From Bacillota bacterium (GTDB taxonomy: Bacteria > Bacillota > Clostridia > Lachnospirales > Lachnospiraceae): a stretch of DNA of 64,000 nt. The position numbers were made by a program, and so were the translations under genes. Under the pieces are notes generated by a model. The model ran no database searches. It saw only the letters and a list, made by a program, of their open reading frames with translations, and was not told the origin of the DNA. Where the stretch lies: positions 1 to 64,000 of the forward strand of contig JAEWCQ010000023.1 in assembly GCA_023390555.1 (NCBI GenBank), given 5' to 3'. This document shows, piece by piece, positions 18,031 to 26,605 of this stretch. The number at the start of each line of letters is the position of its first letter. Position 1 is the stretch's first letter.

Positions 18031-18440
18031 CTATGTGAAATCCCCTTGCTCTTTCCAGCATGCTTCATGATTTTATCAACATTGTCTGCATTTTTCAGAA
18101 CTTCCAGCACGACCTTCATCTCATCACTGCTCAGTGCTTCACGGTTACTCTCTCTCTGCGCCTCTGACAACGGCTTGTCATAAGCCTTGCAGATTCCGAG
18201 ATAGCAGATCGCAATCTGCTGCAAATCCATGTCTTCCAATGTGGTACTGCCCAGAATTTCCTCGGCACTCTCTGTACCGACGGAAGAAATAATGAATTTC
18301 AGCATATTTTCATAATTCGCCCGCTTCTTCACGTTTGGATTACTGTTCTGTTCATTGATTTCATCCACCTTGTCACTCACTGCAAGTGTGTAGGGAGGAA
18401 GGTCGTAAGAAATCCCATTCATAATTAATGTATACTGCAT
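18027..18440 (-). CDS. Tail assembly chaperone
   Basis: 137 residues, mostly helical, encoded directly after the tail-tube gene and overlapping the Gp15-type gene. Size and position fit the first tail assembly chaperone (gpG-like), which coats the tape measure during tail building. The visible sequence has a short beta N-terminus (MNGISYDLPPYTLAV) and an acidic helical body. Function is inferred from synteny. Confidence 0.6.
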   Translation of the reverse strand: MQYTLIMNGISYDLPPYTLAVSDKVDEINEQNSNPNVKKRANYENMLKFIISSVGTESAEEILGSTTLEDMDLQQIAICYLGICKAYDKPLSEAQRESNREALSSDEMKVVLEVLKNADNVDKIMKHAGKSKGISHR

Positions 18441-18451
18441 CTTTTTCCCCC

Positions 18452-18958
18452 TTAGGCTTCTGTGAACACCGGTGCACTGTCCTCAATTTTGGCAATTCCC
18501 TTTTTGATGGTTCCGCCAAAAAGCACTTTGAAATCTAACTTTTTGTCAACCGCGTTCAGATCCTGCACGGAAATGACCGCATCTGTCTGCCATGCGCGGT
18601 ATCCGGCAACTTCTGTCGCTGCATCTGTGAGTGAAATATCCTTCCCCTCTGCATCAACAGGCTGCTGCATAAACACGAGCATGCAACCGGTATGTGCATC
18701 GGAACCAGTTTTCATCTCATAAAAATACGGCCAGAGCATCTCATAGTCTTCTTCTCCCTTGAACATGGTTAAGTCCTGATCGATGGAAGGCTTGTACTGA
18801 TCCACCTCTGTGGTCGGCTGCTCATCCGCAATGTAGTCATATTCGGTCTCCACCGGATTCATGCTTAATGTAAATGCCGTAGACTTTTTAATCCGAACGT
18901 AGGAAGTACCGTTATTTAAAAATAAACCAATTTTATGTTTTTTTACCATCTGAGACAT
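18452..18958 (-). CDS. Major tail (tube) protein
   Basis: 168 residues, beta-rich, with the phrase TEYDYIADEQPTTEVDQYKPS that is typical of Firmicutes phage tail-tube proteins, then a helix and further strands. It forms the tube hexamers. It is followed by the two chaperone-type genes and the tape measure in the standard siphophage order. Confidence 0.8.
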   Translation of the reverse strand: MSQMVKKHKIGLFLNNGTSYVRIKKSTAFTLSMNPVETEYDYIADEQPTTEVDQYKPSIDQDLTMFKGEEDYEMLWPYFYEMKTGSDAHTGCMLVFMQQPVDAEGKDISLTDAATEVAGYRAWQTDAVISVQDLNAVDKKLDFKVLFGGTIKKGIAKIEDSAPVFTEA

Positions 18959-18960
18959 AT

Positions 18961-19383
18961 CTATTCCCTCTCTTTCAAATATGTAATTGCAATTGTTATC
19001 TGATAAACTGCACTGGATTCCTCCTGTTTTGTCAATGCGTAGGATTCTTCAATGCTGAGTTCTTCACACCTCAGTTTTCCGACCCCGGATAAATCTGGCA
19101 GATTTTCAATCTCATTCTGCAATTCTATCCAGTTCTCCAAATCAGCAAGCACCTGCGCACTTTCCACACGTGCTGCATCTTCAGAAGTGGAACGCCTTGC
19201 GAAAAACTGATAATACTCTTTTACTTCTGTTGTTGTTCCGTCAATAAATTGTGTAACTTCTCTCTTTGGGCTTTTGAACATGGCATAACTTCCAACATCT
19301 GTTTCCACGAAATCTGTTGAGATTGTGCTAAAATCCATGCCATACTCATTCAGCCATGTCTTAATACATTCTGATACCGTCAT
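18961..19383 (-). CDS. Tail terminator / minor tail protein
   Basis: 140 residues with a start (VSECIKTWLNEYGMDFS) and GSYAMFKSP segment similar to the small proteins that precede the tube gene in Firmicutes siphophages, often annotated as minor capsid protein or chloramphenicol-resistance-like. It probably caps the tube. In a headless particle this protein would close the free end of the tail. Confidence 0.6.
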   Translation of the reverse strand: MTVSECIKTWLNEYGMDFSTISTDFVETDVGSYAMFKSPKREVTQFIDGTTTEVKEYYQFFARRSTSEDAARVESAQVLADLENWIELQNEIENLPDLSGVGKLRCEELSIEESYALTKQEESSAVYQITIAITYLKERE

Positions 19384-19402
19384 GCTATACCCGCCTCTCT
19401 GC

Positions 19403-19786
19403 TCACAGTATTTCAGATTGCCCCATTACTTTCGAATCTCCCCATGCAGATTCTGCATCTGTTTTTTCCGCTTTCGGTTTCCAGCTGGCTAACCTCCCGT
19501 TCGGATTTTCCCTGCCCGTTATTTCCGTGGATTCCTCAAATAATATTTTACTGTCCTCTGCCACAGCCAGTGCCCGGATCGCAATTTCATTCCACTGCTC
19601 CTTCAGGCTATCCAGAACGAATCTGTCTGCCTTCATTTTCTCATTCGCCGCACAGAGCTTTGCTGTCTGTCTATCATAGTCGGCAATGGTTTTGTAGTTT
19701 TCAAGAACAGTCTTTTCAAAATCTTTCTTTTGATTCTCCGGAACGTTCAGGCCATAGTCTTTCATGATTTTAAATATGTTTTTCAT
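19403..19786 (-). CDS. First gene of the tail operon; scaffold (GP20)-like helical protein
   Basis: 127 residues, helical, starting MKNIFKIMKDYGLNVPE and continuing with a heptad-like region up to about residue 80. The N-terminus recalls phage GP20 scaffolding proteins (a short 'D-Y-G-(I/L)-x-V-P' lead followed by a coiled coil), but no capsid gene follows. It may be a remnant of the head module kept at the operon start, or a regulator or adaptor. ATG at 19786 has AAGGAG 9 nt upstream; a frame opening 36 nt earlier has none. Confidence 0.5.
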   Translation of the reverse strand: MKNIFKIMKDYGLNVPENQKKDFEKTVLENYKTIADYDRQTAKLCAANEKMKADRFVLDSLKEQWNEIAIRALAVAEDSKILFEESTEITGRENPNGRLASWKPKAEKTDAESAWGDSKVMGQSEIL

Positions 19787-19838
19787 TTTTCTTTTCTCCT
19801 TAAAATAATTTATGAATCGCATTTTCTGCGATCAGGAA

Positions 19839-19910
19839 ACAGAACAGCAGGAATCGAACCTGCCAGGTACAAGATACCAGTCTTGTACACCGCTCCCGGG
19901 CTATGTTCCG
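19839..19910 (-). tRNA. tRNA-like sequence in the tail-operon leader (Thr-GGU-like, non-canonical)
   Basis: The complement folds as a near-tRNA of 72 nt: acceptor CGGAACA with TGTTCTG (one G-U), T-arm GCAGG-TTCGATT-CCTGC, and an anticodon arm GTACAAGA/TCTTGTAC. The arm forces an 8-nt loop, ACTGGTAT, with T33-like T then GGT, so Thr-GGU with an extra base is the best reading. The D-arm (GCCCGGGAGCGG) is shortened and does not fold normally. It lies between the operon promoter and the first gene, on the same strand. It may be a degenerate tRNA or a regulatory tRNA mimic. Confidence 0.55.
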
Positions 19911-20140
19911 TAACTCTCACATTTTTTATTGTTCTTCCTGGTGGTTACTGTCTGCTTTTCTGATTCAAATAGAAGTCCTGCTTATTGGACATATTTCTTG
20001 TTATCCTCTTTGAAGAGCCTTACCACTTTTATTTCTAAAATCATAAATAAATATTGAAATTATTTCGGAAATGTGATACAACGGATTTATGAAAAAACAA
20101 TAAATCAATTTCTGATCTCAAAAACAAAATTAATTATTTC

Positions 20141-20216
20141 TGATTTCATAAGTGCTATAGTTGTATATTATCACTGAATTCATAATTAGTCAAGCACTTT
20201 GTTTTTGATTTCATAA
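20141..20216. promoter_or_regulatory. Tail-operon promoter with three TGAWTTCATAA operator copies
   Basis: TGATTTCATAA occurs at 20141-20151 and 20206-20216 and TGAATTCATAA at 20175-20185. On the minus strand a sigma-A promoter reads TTGACT (20188-20193), 17-bp spacer, TAATAT (20165-20170); the middle operator lies inside this spacer. The promoter would drive the tRNA-like sequence and the tail operon. The sites are likely bound by the divergently encoded XRE repressor at 20236. Confidence 0.6.
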
Positions 20217-20235
20217 ATATTTTGAGAGGTATCCT

Positions 20236-20655
20236 ATGTATGACATATTTTTGAAATTATTGGAAGAGTATCACGTAACTGCATATAAGGTAGGCAAGGA
20301 AACAGGTATCGGTGCATCCACGTTTTCAGATTGGAAAAACGGCCGAAGCAACCCCAAACAGGAAAAGCTGCAGAAGATTGCCGACTATTTTGGAGTTTCT
20401 CTGGAATACCTAATGACGGGAAAACAGGAATCCTTTGAAATAGAGACACCTCTGAATTCGAAAGATGAGAAGGATATCAAAAAGATTCTCCTCCATACGG
20501 AAAATCTTTTGAAACAGGATGGATTGATGTTTGATGGGAAACCGGCCAGCCAGGAATCCATTGAATCGATTTTATCCGCAATGCAGATCGGTATGGAGTT
20601 GGCCAAGAAAAAGAATAAGGAACGATATACTCCTAAAAAATACAAAAAGGACTGA
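20236..20655 (+). CDS. XRE/Cro-CI-type repressor of the tail module
   Basis: 139 residues: an N-terminal helix-turn-helix (VGKETGIGASTFSDWKNGRS) at about residues 18-45, then DYFGVSLEYLMTG, the usual end of the HTH_3 domain, and a helical C-terminus. It is divergent from the tail operon and separated by a region with three operator-like repeats, so it should repress tail expression until removed. The next gene is a metallopeptidase that may cleave it, as ImmA does to ImmR. Confidence 0.8.
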   Translation: MYDIFLKLLEEYHVTAYKVGKETGIGASTFSDWKNGRSNPKQEKLQKIADYFGVSLEYLMTGKQESFEIETPLNSKDEKDIKKILLHTENLLKQDGLMFDGKPASQESIESILSAMQIGMELAKKKNKERYTPKKYKKD

Positions 20656-20659
20656 GTAA

Positions 20660-21094
20660 ATGGATATTAGATGCCTGGTAAATGACATGATCAAGAAATA
20701 CCACACTAGAAATCCTTTTGAAATGGTAAAAGAAATGAATGTCATCTTAATTTACGCTCCGCTTTCTGACGTTCGTGGATTTTATCAATATTTTCAAAGA
20801 AATAATATTATTTATATTAATGAAAATTTAGCTGAAAATCATCAGAAACTGGTCTGCGCCCATGAACTTGGCCACATGCTGATGCACAAAAAGTCCAATG
20901 CGATTTATCTGGACACCAGAACAGAGTTTAATACCACTAAATTTGAAATTGAGGCAAATCAATTTGCAATTGAATTATTGGTTTCTGATGAGGAAGTTTT
21001 CGAAAATAAAGATCTTACGACAGAGCAATTTGCAAGACTGATTGGCTATGATCAAAAATTAATTGAATTGCGAATCAAGCACAATAGAGAGTAA
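20660..21094 (+). CDS. ImmA/IrrE-family metallopeptidase
   Basis: 144 residues with the zinc motif AHELGHMLMH (HExxH) at about residue 75 and a downstream Glu in EIEANQFAIELLV, the ImmA/IrrE signature. In ICEBs1 and related elements ImmA cleaves the partner repressor after DNA damage. It starts 4 bp after the repressor stop, so this is a repressor/antirepressor pair controlling the tail operon. Confidence 0.85.
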   Translation: MDIRCLVNDMIKKYHTRNPFEMVKEMNVILIYAPLSDVRGFYQYFQRNNIIYINENLAENHQKLVCAHELGHMLMHKKSNAIYLDTRTEFNTTKFEIEANQFAIELLVSDEEVFENKDLTTEQFARLIGYDQKLIELRIKHNRE

Positions 21095-21142
21095 GTAACA
21101 GGTGCTCCTATAAATCAGGATTGGAAGAAGGGGCAATGTACC

Positions 21143-21541
21143 ATGAATTTGAAGGAACGCGCAAATAATATGAAACAGGATATTCCTGTTCTTTTACTGG
21201 CATTAAAAGATGAAGAGACTCCCGTAATTGCGAAGATTTTAGCAGGAATAACCGTTGCCTACGCCTTATCTCCCATTGATTTAATTCCAGATTTTATCCC
21301 TATCCTCGGTTATTTAGATGATCTCATTCTGGTACCTGCATTTGTCGCAATCACCATGAAATGCATTCCAAAAGAAGTATGGGATCGGAATCGAAAAAAA
21401 GCAGAGGGTCTACGGAAAGATGGAAAACCAAAAAAGTGGTATTACGCCATTCCTGTCATTCTCATTTGGATCTTACTATTATTCCTGATTATCAGATTTT
21501 TTTATCGTGAAGTTGGAAGGATTCATAGCAACGGTATTTGA
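21143..21541 (+). CDS. YkvA-family (DUF1232) small membrane protein
   Basis: 132 residues with the DUF1232 core A-Y-A-L-S-P-I-D-L-I-P-D-F-I-P followed by LGYLDDLILVP, plus a C-terminal membrane helix (YAIPVILIWILLLFLII). The family is widespread and of unclear function. It lies 48 bp after the ImmA-like gene and is followed by a strong terminator, so it is either the last gene of that operon or an independent chromosomal gene. Confidence 0.75.
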   Translation: MNLKERANNMKQDIPVLLLALKDEETPVIAKILAGITVAYALSPIDLIPDFIPILGYLDDLILVPAFVAITMKCIPKEVWDRNRKKAEGLRKDGKPKKWYYAIPVILIWILLLFLIIRFFYREVGRIHSNGI

Positions 21542-21586
21542 TGGAATAAGATTATAAGTTCTTCTTCTGTTTTATACAATAGCAAC

Positions 21587-21616
21587 GGGCCAGAAAGCAA
21601 TCTAGCTTCCTGGCCC
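21587..21616. terminator. Bidirectional terminator between DUF1232 gene and malG
   Basis: GGGCCAG pairs with CTGGCCC, extended by AAGC/GCTT around AATCTA; A- and T-rich sequence flanks it on both sides. It lies between convergent genes. Confidence 0.7.
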
Positions 21617-21666
21617 TATTATATAGGAAAATATCAAAAAGAATGATATGATCACAAACGGAACTG

Positions 21667-22506
21667 TTATCCTTTCACGCTGCCCGCTGTTAGTCCGGCA
21701 ACAAAAAATCTCTGGCAGCAAATAAATACGATCAGGATCGGTATCAGACTAAATACGGATAATGCAAATACATAGCCCCACTGTGTAAAATTATGCTGTC
21801 CAAAAAATCCGGAAATCGCGATTGGGAGCGTCCTTTTTAAATTATCATTGATGACTGTATTTGCCCATGGATATTCTTCCCATGCGGTTAAGAAATTAAA
21901 AATGGATACCGAGGCAATTCCCGGTTTTGCCAATGGAACTATAATTCTGCTGTATACCGTTAAAACACTTCCGCCATCAATGTAGGTAGCCTCATCCAAT
22001 TCGCGGGGTACACTTTCTACAAATCCCTTAATCATAAACGTGGAATATGGTATCGTCCATGCCACATAAAATGGAATAAGACCAACCAGTGAATTGATCA
22101 CCTTTAGTTTCACGGCAAGTTCATATTGCGGAACAATGAGTGTCAACCCCGGAATAATCATGGTAAGTACAATAAAAGCAAACAAAAACTTCTTACCGGG
22201 GAAATCAAATCTCGCGATGACAAACCCTAAAGCTGATGCTATCATTGCTGTGACAAGCACCGCTGCTATAGAAACAAATGCACTGTTTAGAAAGTTTAGA
22301 TAAAATTTCCCCTGTCCAATGATATATTTATAATTTTCAATCGTAATCTCACTCAACGCAGGAAAAAATTTCGGCGGGTAATCATACAATGCTCCATTTG
22401 GTTTCAAAGATGTACTGATCATATACAGCATTGGAAGAACTACTATGATAAGACCTGCTATGAGGATCAAATGTAGGATTATTTGAGTCAGTCTTTTTTT
22501 CTTCAT
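21667..22506 (-). CDS. malG: Maltodextrin ABC transporter permease, MalG type
   Basis: 279 residues, six predicted membrane segments. The permease loop that docks the ATPase is visible as E-L-D-E-A-T-Y-I-D-G-G-S-V-L-T-V-Y (EAA motif). The family is the sugar-uptake CUT1 permease of the MalG type. It is the last gene of the lacI-amylase-malE-malF-malG transcript. No ATPase gene is present; a shared MsmK/MalK-type ATPase elsewhere is probably used, as is common in Firmicutes. Confidence 0.85.
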   Translation of the reverse strand: MKKKRLTQIILHLILIAGLIIVVLPMLYMISTSLKPNGALYDYPPKFFPALSEITIENYKYIIGQGKFYLNFLNSAFVSIAAVLVTAMIASALGFVIARFDFPGKKFLFAFIVLTMIIPGLTLIVPQYELAVKLKVINSLVGLIPFYVAWTIPYSTFMIKGFVESVPRELDEATYIDGGSVLTVYSRIIVPLAKPGIASVSIFNFLTAWEEYPWANTVINDNLKRTLPIAISGFFGQHNFTQWGYVFALSVFSLIPILIVFICCQRFFVAGLTAGSVKG

Positions 22507-22517
22507 ATTTCAGCCTC

Positions 22518-23399
22518 CTATTTGTCCTTTTGCTGCATTAATTTAAATTGAAGCACCGCGAGTATTGCTAACACGAATGTTGTGATAAACGACAATGCTG
22601 CCGAATAACCGAATTCACCTGTACTAAAAGCCTTATAATACATCCAGGTTAAGATCATATCTGTTTTATGCCCAGGTTCTCCTCCGGTAATCATTTTTAT
22701 GGATGTATATACATTAAATCCTCCGATTGTAAGCATGACCAAAGCAAATAATACGGTTCCTTTGATACTCGGTAATGTAACCGAGAAAAATTTTTTTATT
22801 GCACCCGCTCCGTCGATAGATGCCGCCTCATACAAGTCCGCAGGAACTGTTTGAAGCGCAGCAAGGAATACAACCATATTCCATCCGATTCCTTTCCAGA
22901 TTCCCAAAAGCATAGCGACACACAAACCGCCCCATCTGCTGTCGAGCCAATGTATATTAGCACTTGTTATGTGCAAGACATTCATCAAAAAATAATTCAA
23001 TAAACCCTCTGTGTTAAATACATACTTAAAAATTAACGATGCAACTACCCATGACGTTATGACCGGCAAATAATAGAGCACGCGATAGGTTACCTTTAAT
23101 CTTGAAATCTGATTCAGCAACAATGCAATAAGCAAACCTACGATCATCTGTCCCGGTACGGTTACAAGTGTATATACGATTGTATTGACAAAAGAAGTAC
23201 GGAAATAACCATCCATCAATACCTTTTTATAATTTTCAAATCCAATGAATTGCTGGTTCAAGATACTTCCAAAATCCCATTCAAAAAAACTCATAAGAAA
23301 CAATTTTACAATTGGATAAAATGTGAATACTCCAAAAACGATCAATCCTGGTAATAATAGCAGTCCGACCTGAATTTTACCCTTTCTAGTTAATCTCAT
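22518..23399 (-). CDS. malF: Maltodextrin ABC transporter permease, MalF type
   Basis: 293 residues, six membrane segments, with the EAA loop DLYEAASIDGAGAIKKFFSVTLP. It starts with a short basic stretch and lacks the long periplasmic loop of Gram-negative MalF, as usual in Gram-positives. With MalG it forms the channel for the sugar bound by the MalE-type lipoprotein. 11 bp separate it from malG. Confidence 0.85.
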   Translation of the reverse strand: MRLTRKGKIQVGLLLLPGLIVFGVFTFYPIVKLFLMSFFEWDFGSILNQQFIGFENYKKVLMDGYFRTSFVNTIVYTLVTVPGQMIVGLLIALLLNQISRLKVTYRVLYYLPVITSWVVASLIFKYVFNTEGLLNYFLMNVLHITSANIHWLDSRWGGLCVAMLLGIWKGIGWNMVVFLAALQTVPADLYEAASIDGAGAIKKFFSVTLPSIKGTVLFALVMLTIGGFNVYTSIKMITGGEPGHKTDMILTWMYYKAFSTGEFGYSAALSFITTFVLAILAVLQFKLMQQKDK

Positions 23400-23491
23400 A
23401 TATCAGCCTTTCTTTATACACCGGGCAACTATTTTACGTTGCCCAGTGTGTATTTGACTTTACGTTCTTCGCATTATATAATGAGTATAAA

Positions 23492-24805
23492 TTATTCAGC
23501 TAGCAAACTATCGTATGTTTCAGCTAATTCATCCATTGCTTCCTGTGCTGTTTTCTCATGATTCATAACAGCCGTAACAGCTACGGAAAGTTCGCTATCC
23601 ATTTCGGACCAGCAGGCAACGGTTGGTCTTGATTTTGCAGTTGAAAGAGTGCTGATGAATGGTGCGAAATCCGCCTCCTTCACAGTGTCACTTTCCAGCG
23701 CCGCTTTGTTTACTGGTATCTGTGAACACTTGGCCATTTCTTCCTGTGCATACTCGCTTGTCATGAACTTCATAAATTTCCATGACTCCTCTGTATGTGC
23801 TCCACCTTGAAACATTGCGATATCTTCGCCACCTAATACAGATATGGATCCACCATCACCAGCAGGAATTTCGGCTGTTTCATATGCGAAATCAGGATAT
23901 GCACCTTCCATTTCAGCTACCTTCCATGGTCCCTCTAATAACATGGCATATCTACCTGTACCAAATCCATCTGTCATTGGAATATCACCACTGTTCCAGC
24001 CAGTAATTGCTCCTGCATCATAAAGTTCTTTCAGCGTTTCGATTGCTTTTACTGTTTCCGGACTATTGATATAACCAGATGCCTGAGTCTGTTCCTCATT
24101 TGTGATTGAACCACCCATGCTCCAAATAAATGGGCAAAGGTTCCAGCCTGCTAATGCTGGTTCATCATAACCCCAAATTTGCTGTCCATTGCTATTGGTA
24201 CCTGCCAGTGTTTTTGCTGCCTCTACAAATTCATCCATCGTTGTTGGAACTTCTATACCAGCTTCTTTGAATGCGTCAACATTATAAAATAATATTTTTG
24301 TACTTGTATTGAGCGCCAAACCATAAGTATGATCACCAATCACGGCTGTGCTCATTGCACTTTCCAATAAGCCGCTGGACACTTCTTCAAAATCAGACAT
24401 TTCTTCATCCAATGGTACTAAAATACCTGCTTCTTCGAATTCAGGTACCCACGCACTATCAAGTCGTGCAACGTCAGGTAATGTATCTGATTGTGCACTA
24501 ATTAATAATTTTTCGTGAAGATCTGCCCATTCATGTGATACTGCATTTACTTTGATACCAGGATTTTCTTCTTCAAATTTTGGAATCAAAACATTCATCA
24601 ATGTTTCATTTTCTGCAGATTCTGCACTGTAATGATGCCAAAAATTGATTGTTACTTCCTCCTTATTGGAGTTTGCTTCCGTTGCTGTTTCCTGACTCCC
24701 CGAGTCGGTTTCAGATTTTACTGGTGATTTTCCACATCCCGACATTGCCACCACGCATGTTACAGTTGTGAGTAAAATTGCCAGTATTTTTTTCCCCTTT
24801 CCCAT
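23492..24805 (-). CDS. malE: Maltodextrin-binding lipoprotein, MalE type
   Basis: 437 residues. The signal peptide ends in VVAMSGCGKS, so Cys24 is lipidated. The mature protein has the family 1 solute-binding fold: INFWHHYSAE near the start, TLPDVARLDSAWVPEF, LALNTSTKILFYNVDAFKEAG, and MLLEGPWKVAEM. It delivers malto-oligosaccharides to the MalF/MalG-type permease. A gap of 93 bp to malF holds an inverted repeat (GGGCAACTATTTTACGTTGCCC, about 23423-23444) that could be an attenuating hairpin raising the binding protein's share of transcript. Confidence 0.85.
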   Translation of the reverse strand: MGKGKKILAILLTTVTCVVAMSGCGKSPVKSETDSGSQETATEANSNKEEVTINFWHHYSAESAENETLMNVLIPKFEEENPGIKVNAVSHEWADLHEKLLISAQSDTLPDVARLDSAWVPEFEEAGILVPLDEEMSDFEEVSSGLLESAMSTAVIGDHTYGLALNTSTKILFYNVDAFKEAGIEVPTTMDEFVEAAKTLAGTNSNGQQIWGYDEPALAGWNLCPFIWSMGGSITNEEQTQASGYINSPETVKAIETLKELYDAGAITGWNSGDIPMTDGFGTGRYAMLLEGPWKVAEMEGAYPDFAYETAEIPAGDGGSISVLGGEDIAMFQGGAHTEESWKFMKFMTSEYAQEEMAKCSQIPVNKAALESDTVKEADFAPFISTLSTAKSRPTVACWSEMDSELSVAVTAVMNHEKTAQEAMDELAETYDSLLAE

Positions 24806-24820
24806 ACGAATAGTCCTCCT

Positions 24821-26605
24821 TTAGTTTTTTATGACTTTCACAGAATACGGCTCCATTTTTACCTTAATTACCCCACCATATTCTACTATGTCTTCATTTA
24901 AGCATTGGTGTTCCTTTTCCTGCTTGCTGTACGAACAACTATTATTTCCAAAAATGTCCTTATATAGCAGCGATTCACCAATAACCGGGCAATCGATATC
25001 TCTTGTTTCATTCCCCCGATGGAAAATAATATAGATTGCCTCCTCTTCAAATATCCTGACAAACCCATACACTTCATTGATTTTATCAACTACAACCGTA
25101 TGAAAGTCTCCATACCTTAATGCTTTGTACTGCTTTCTTAGCTGTATTAGTTCTTTATACCAGTTCAATACATTTTCATCTGTGTGGTCATCCCAAATCA
25201 TGCAGCGCCTGCAGTCCGGATCATTGTCCCCTGTCATTCCCGCTTCATCCCCATAATAAATCGCAGGAGCGCCCACAAATGTCATTTGAAAAGCGACTGC
25301 CAACAGGAACTTTGATTTATTTTCGCCACAACAGAATAAGAATCGTTCTGTATCATGACTATCCAGTAAGTTGTATAAGCCTTGTGTTATCTCATCCCTG
25401 TACAAAGCGAGCATACGATTTATTCGATGGTCCAATTCCTCCACGGGAATGCTCTCATATGCGAAATAATCTCTCATCGTATCACAAAACATATAGTTCA
25501 TGACGGTATCCATTTGATTTCCTAAGAGCATTTTTCCACCAAACCCCCAGGTTTCTCCAAGTAATAGACACTCCGGATACTTTTCCTTTAAAACTGCCCT
25601 TGCTTCCTGCCATACTGTCGCATCTACTTCATCCGCTACATCCAGTCTCCATCCATCAATGTTAAATTCTCTGATCCAGTAATCCATGATATCCAGAATA
25701 TATTTTCGCACCTCTGCATTCGCAGTATTCAGCTTCGGCATGTATTTGTATGCACCGACACACTCATAATCATGATGCGAAATGGAAATCGGATAATTAT
25801 TTACAAAAAACCAATCCTTATAAGATGAATTTGCACCTTCCTTCCTAACATCATAAAATGGTGCAAAATCAATACCGGTATGATTAAAAACTCCGTCCAG
25901 AACGATTCTGATCCCATTCTGGTGGCACTCCTCAACCAGTAAACGAAAATCCTCTTTTGTCCCAAAGATAGGATCAATGCTAAAATAGTCCGTTGTTGCA
26001 TATTTATGGTTAAATTCACCCTTAAATATTGGATTCAGATAAATGCATTCAATTCCCAATTCATTCAGATACGGGATCTTCGATCTGATCCCTTCCAGAT
26101 CACCTCCCATAAAATTAGTTCGGGTAGGCTCCGTTCCCCATGCTTCACAGTTTTCCGGATCATTCGTTTTATCACCATTGCAAAACCTTTCCGGGAATAT
26201 CTGATAATAAATCATTCCTTTTGACCACTCTGGAATTCTCAGAACATCGTTTTTATTGGCATATAAAAATTCGAAGAAATTACTCTCTGGTACTGCTTCC
26301 TTTAACCCTACTGATGTATAAAAATACTCTTTTCCTTTTGTGTCAGTCAGCCGAAAATAATATTTTTGATATCTGGCAACTTTCGGGAAGGAAATCGTCA
26401 CCTGGTAATAGTCAAATAATTGATCTCTTTCTCTGCATCTCATCTCTACTTTTTCTTTTACGTCCGGAGTTGTCCGGTTCCAGAATATCAATTCACATTC
26501 TATGATATCTTTTTTGGCTACTCTAATTTTTACAACAAGCTGATTTCTTGCGATTGGATAGATATAATTTTCAGTATTGATATGATATACCGCTTCTTTT
26601 ATCAT
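24821..26605 (-). CDS. GH13 alpha-amylase / neopullulanase-type maltodextrinase
   Basis: 594 residues. An N-terminal beta domain (about 1-125) of the CBM34 type precedes the TIM barrel. Catalytic regions: YYQIFPERF, region I DGVFNHTG, region II GWRLDVADEVD with the nucleophile Asp, region III LLGETWG with the acid/base Glu, and region IV LLDSHDTER. There is no signal peptide, so it degrades imported maltodextrins or cyclodextrins in the cytoplasm. It is encoded between the regulator and the binding protein; its start overlaps the lacI stop by 4 bp. Confidence 0.85.
   Translation of the reverse strand: MIKEAVYHINTENYIYPIARNQLVVKIRVAKKDIIECELIFWNRTTPDVKEKVEMRCRERDQLFDYYQVTISFPKVARYQKYYFRLTDTKGKEYFYTSVGLKEAVPESNFFEFLYANKNDVLRIPEWSKGMIYYQIFPERFCNGDKTNDPENCEAWGTEPTRTNFMGGDLEGIRSKIPYLNELGIECIYLNPIFKGEFNHKYATTDYFSIDPIFGTKEDFRLLVEECHQNGIRIVLDGVFNHTGIDFAPFYDVRKEGANSSYKDWFFVNNYPISISHHDYECVGAYKYMPKLNTANAEVRKYILDIMDYWIREFNIDGWRLDVADEVDATVWQEARAVLKEKYPECLLLGETWGFGGKMLLGNQMDTVMNYMFCDTMRDYFAYESIPVEELDHRINRMLALYRDEITQGLYNLLDSHDTERFLFCCGENKSKFLLAVAFQMTFVGAPAIYYGDEAGMTGDNDPDCRRCMIWDDHTDENVLNWYKELIQLRKQYKALRYGDFHTVVVDKINEVYGFVRIFEEEAIYIIFHRGNETRDIDCPVIGESLLYKDIFGNNSCSYSKQEKEHQCLNEDIVEYGGVIKVKMEPYSVKVIKN

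Noticed and set aside
9992..21094. A complete prophage
   Set aside because: No integrase, terminase, portal, capsid or replication genes, and no attachment repeats found at the module edges; better called a tail-only module.
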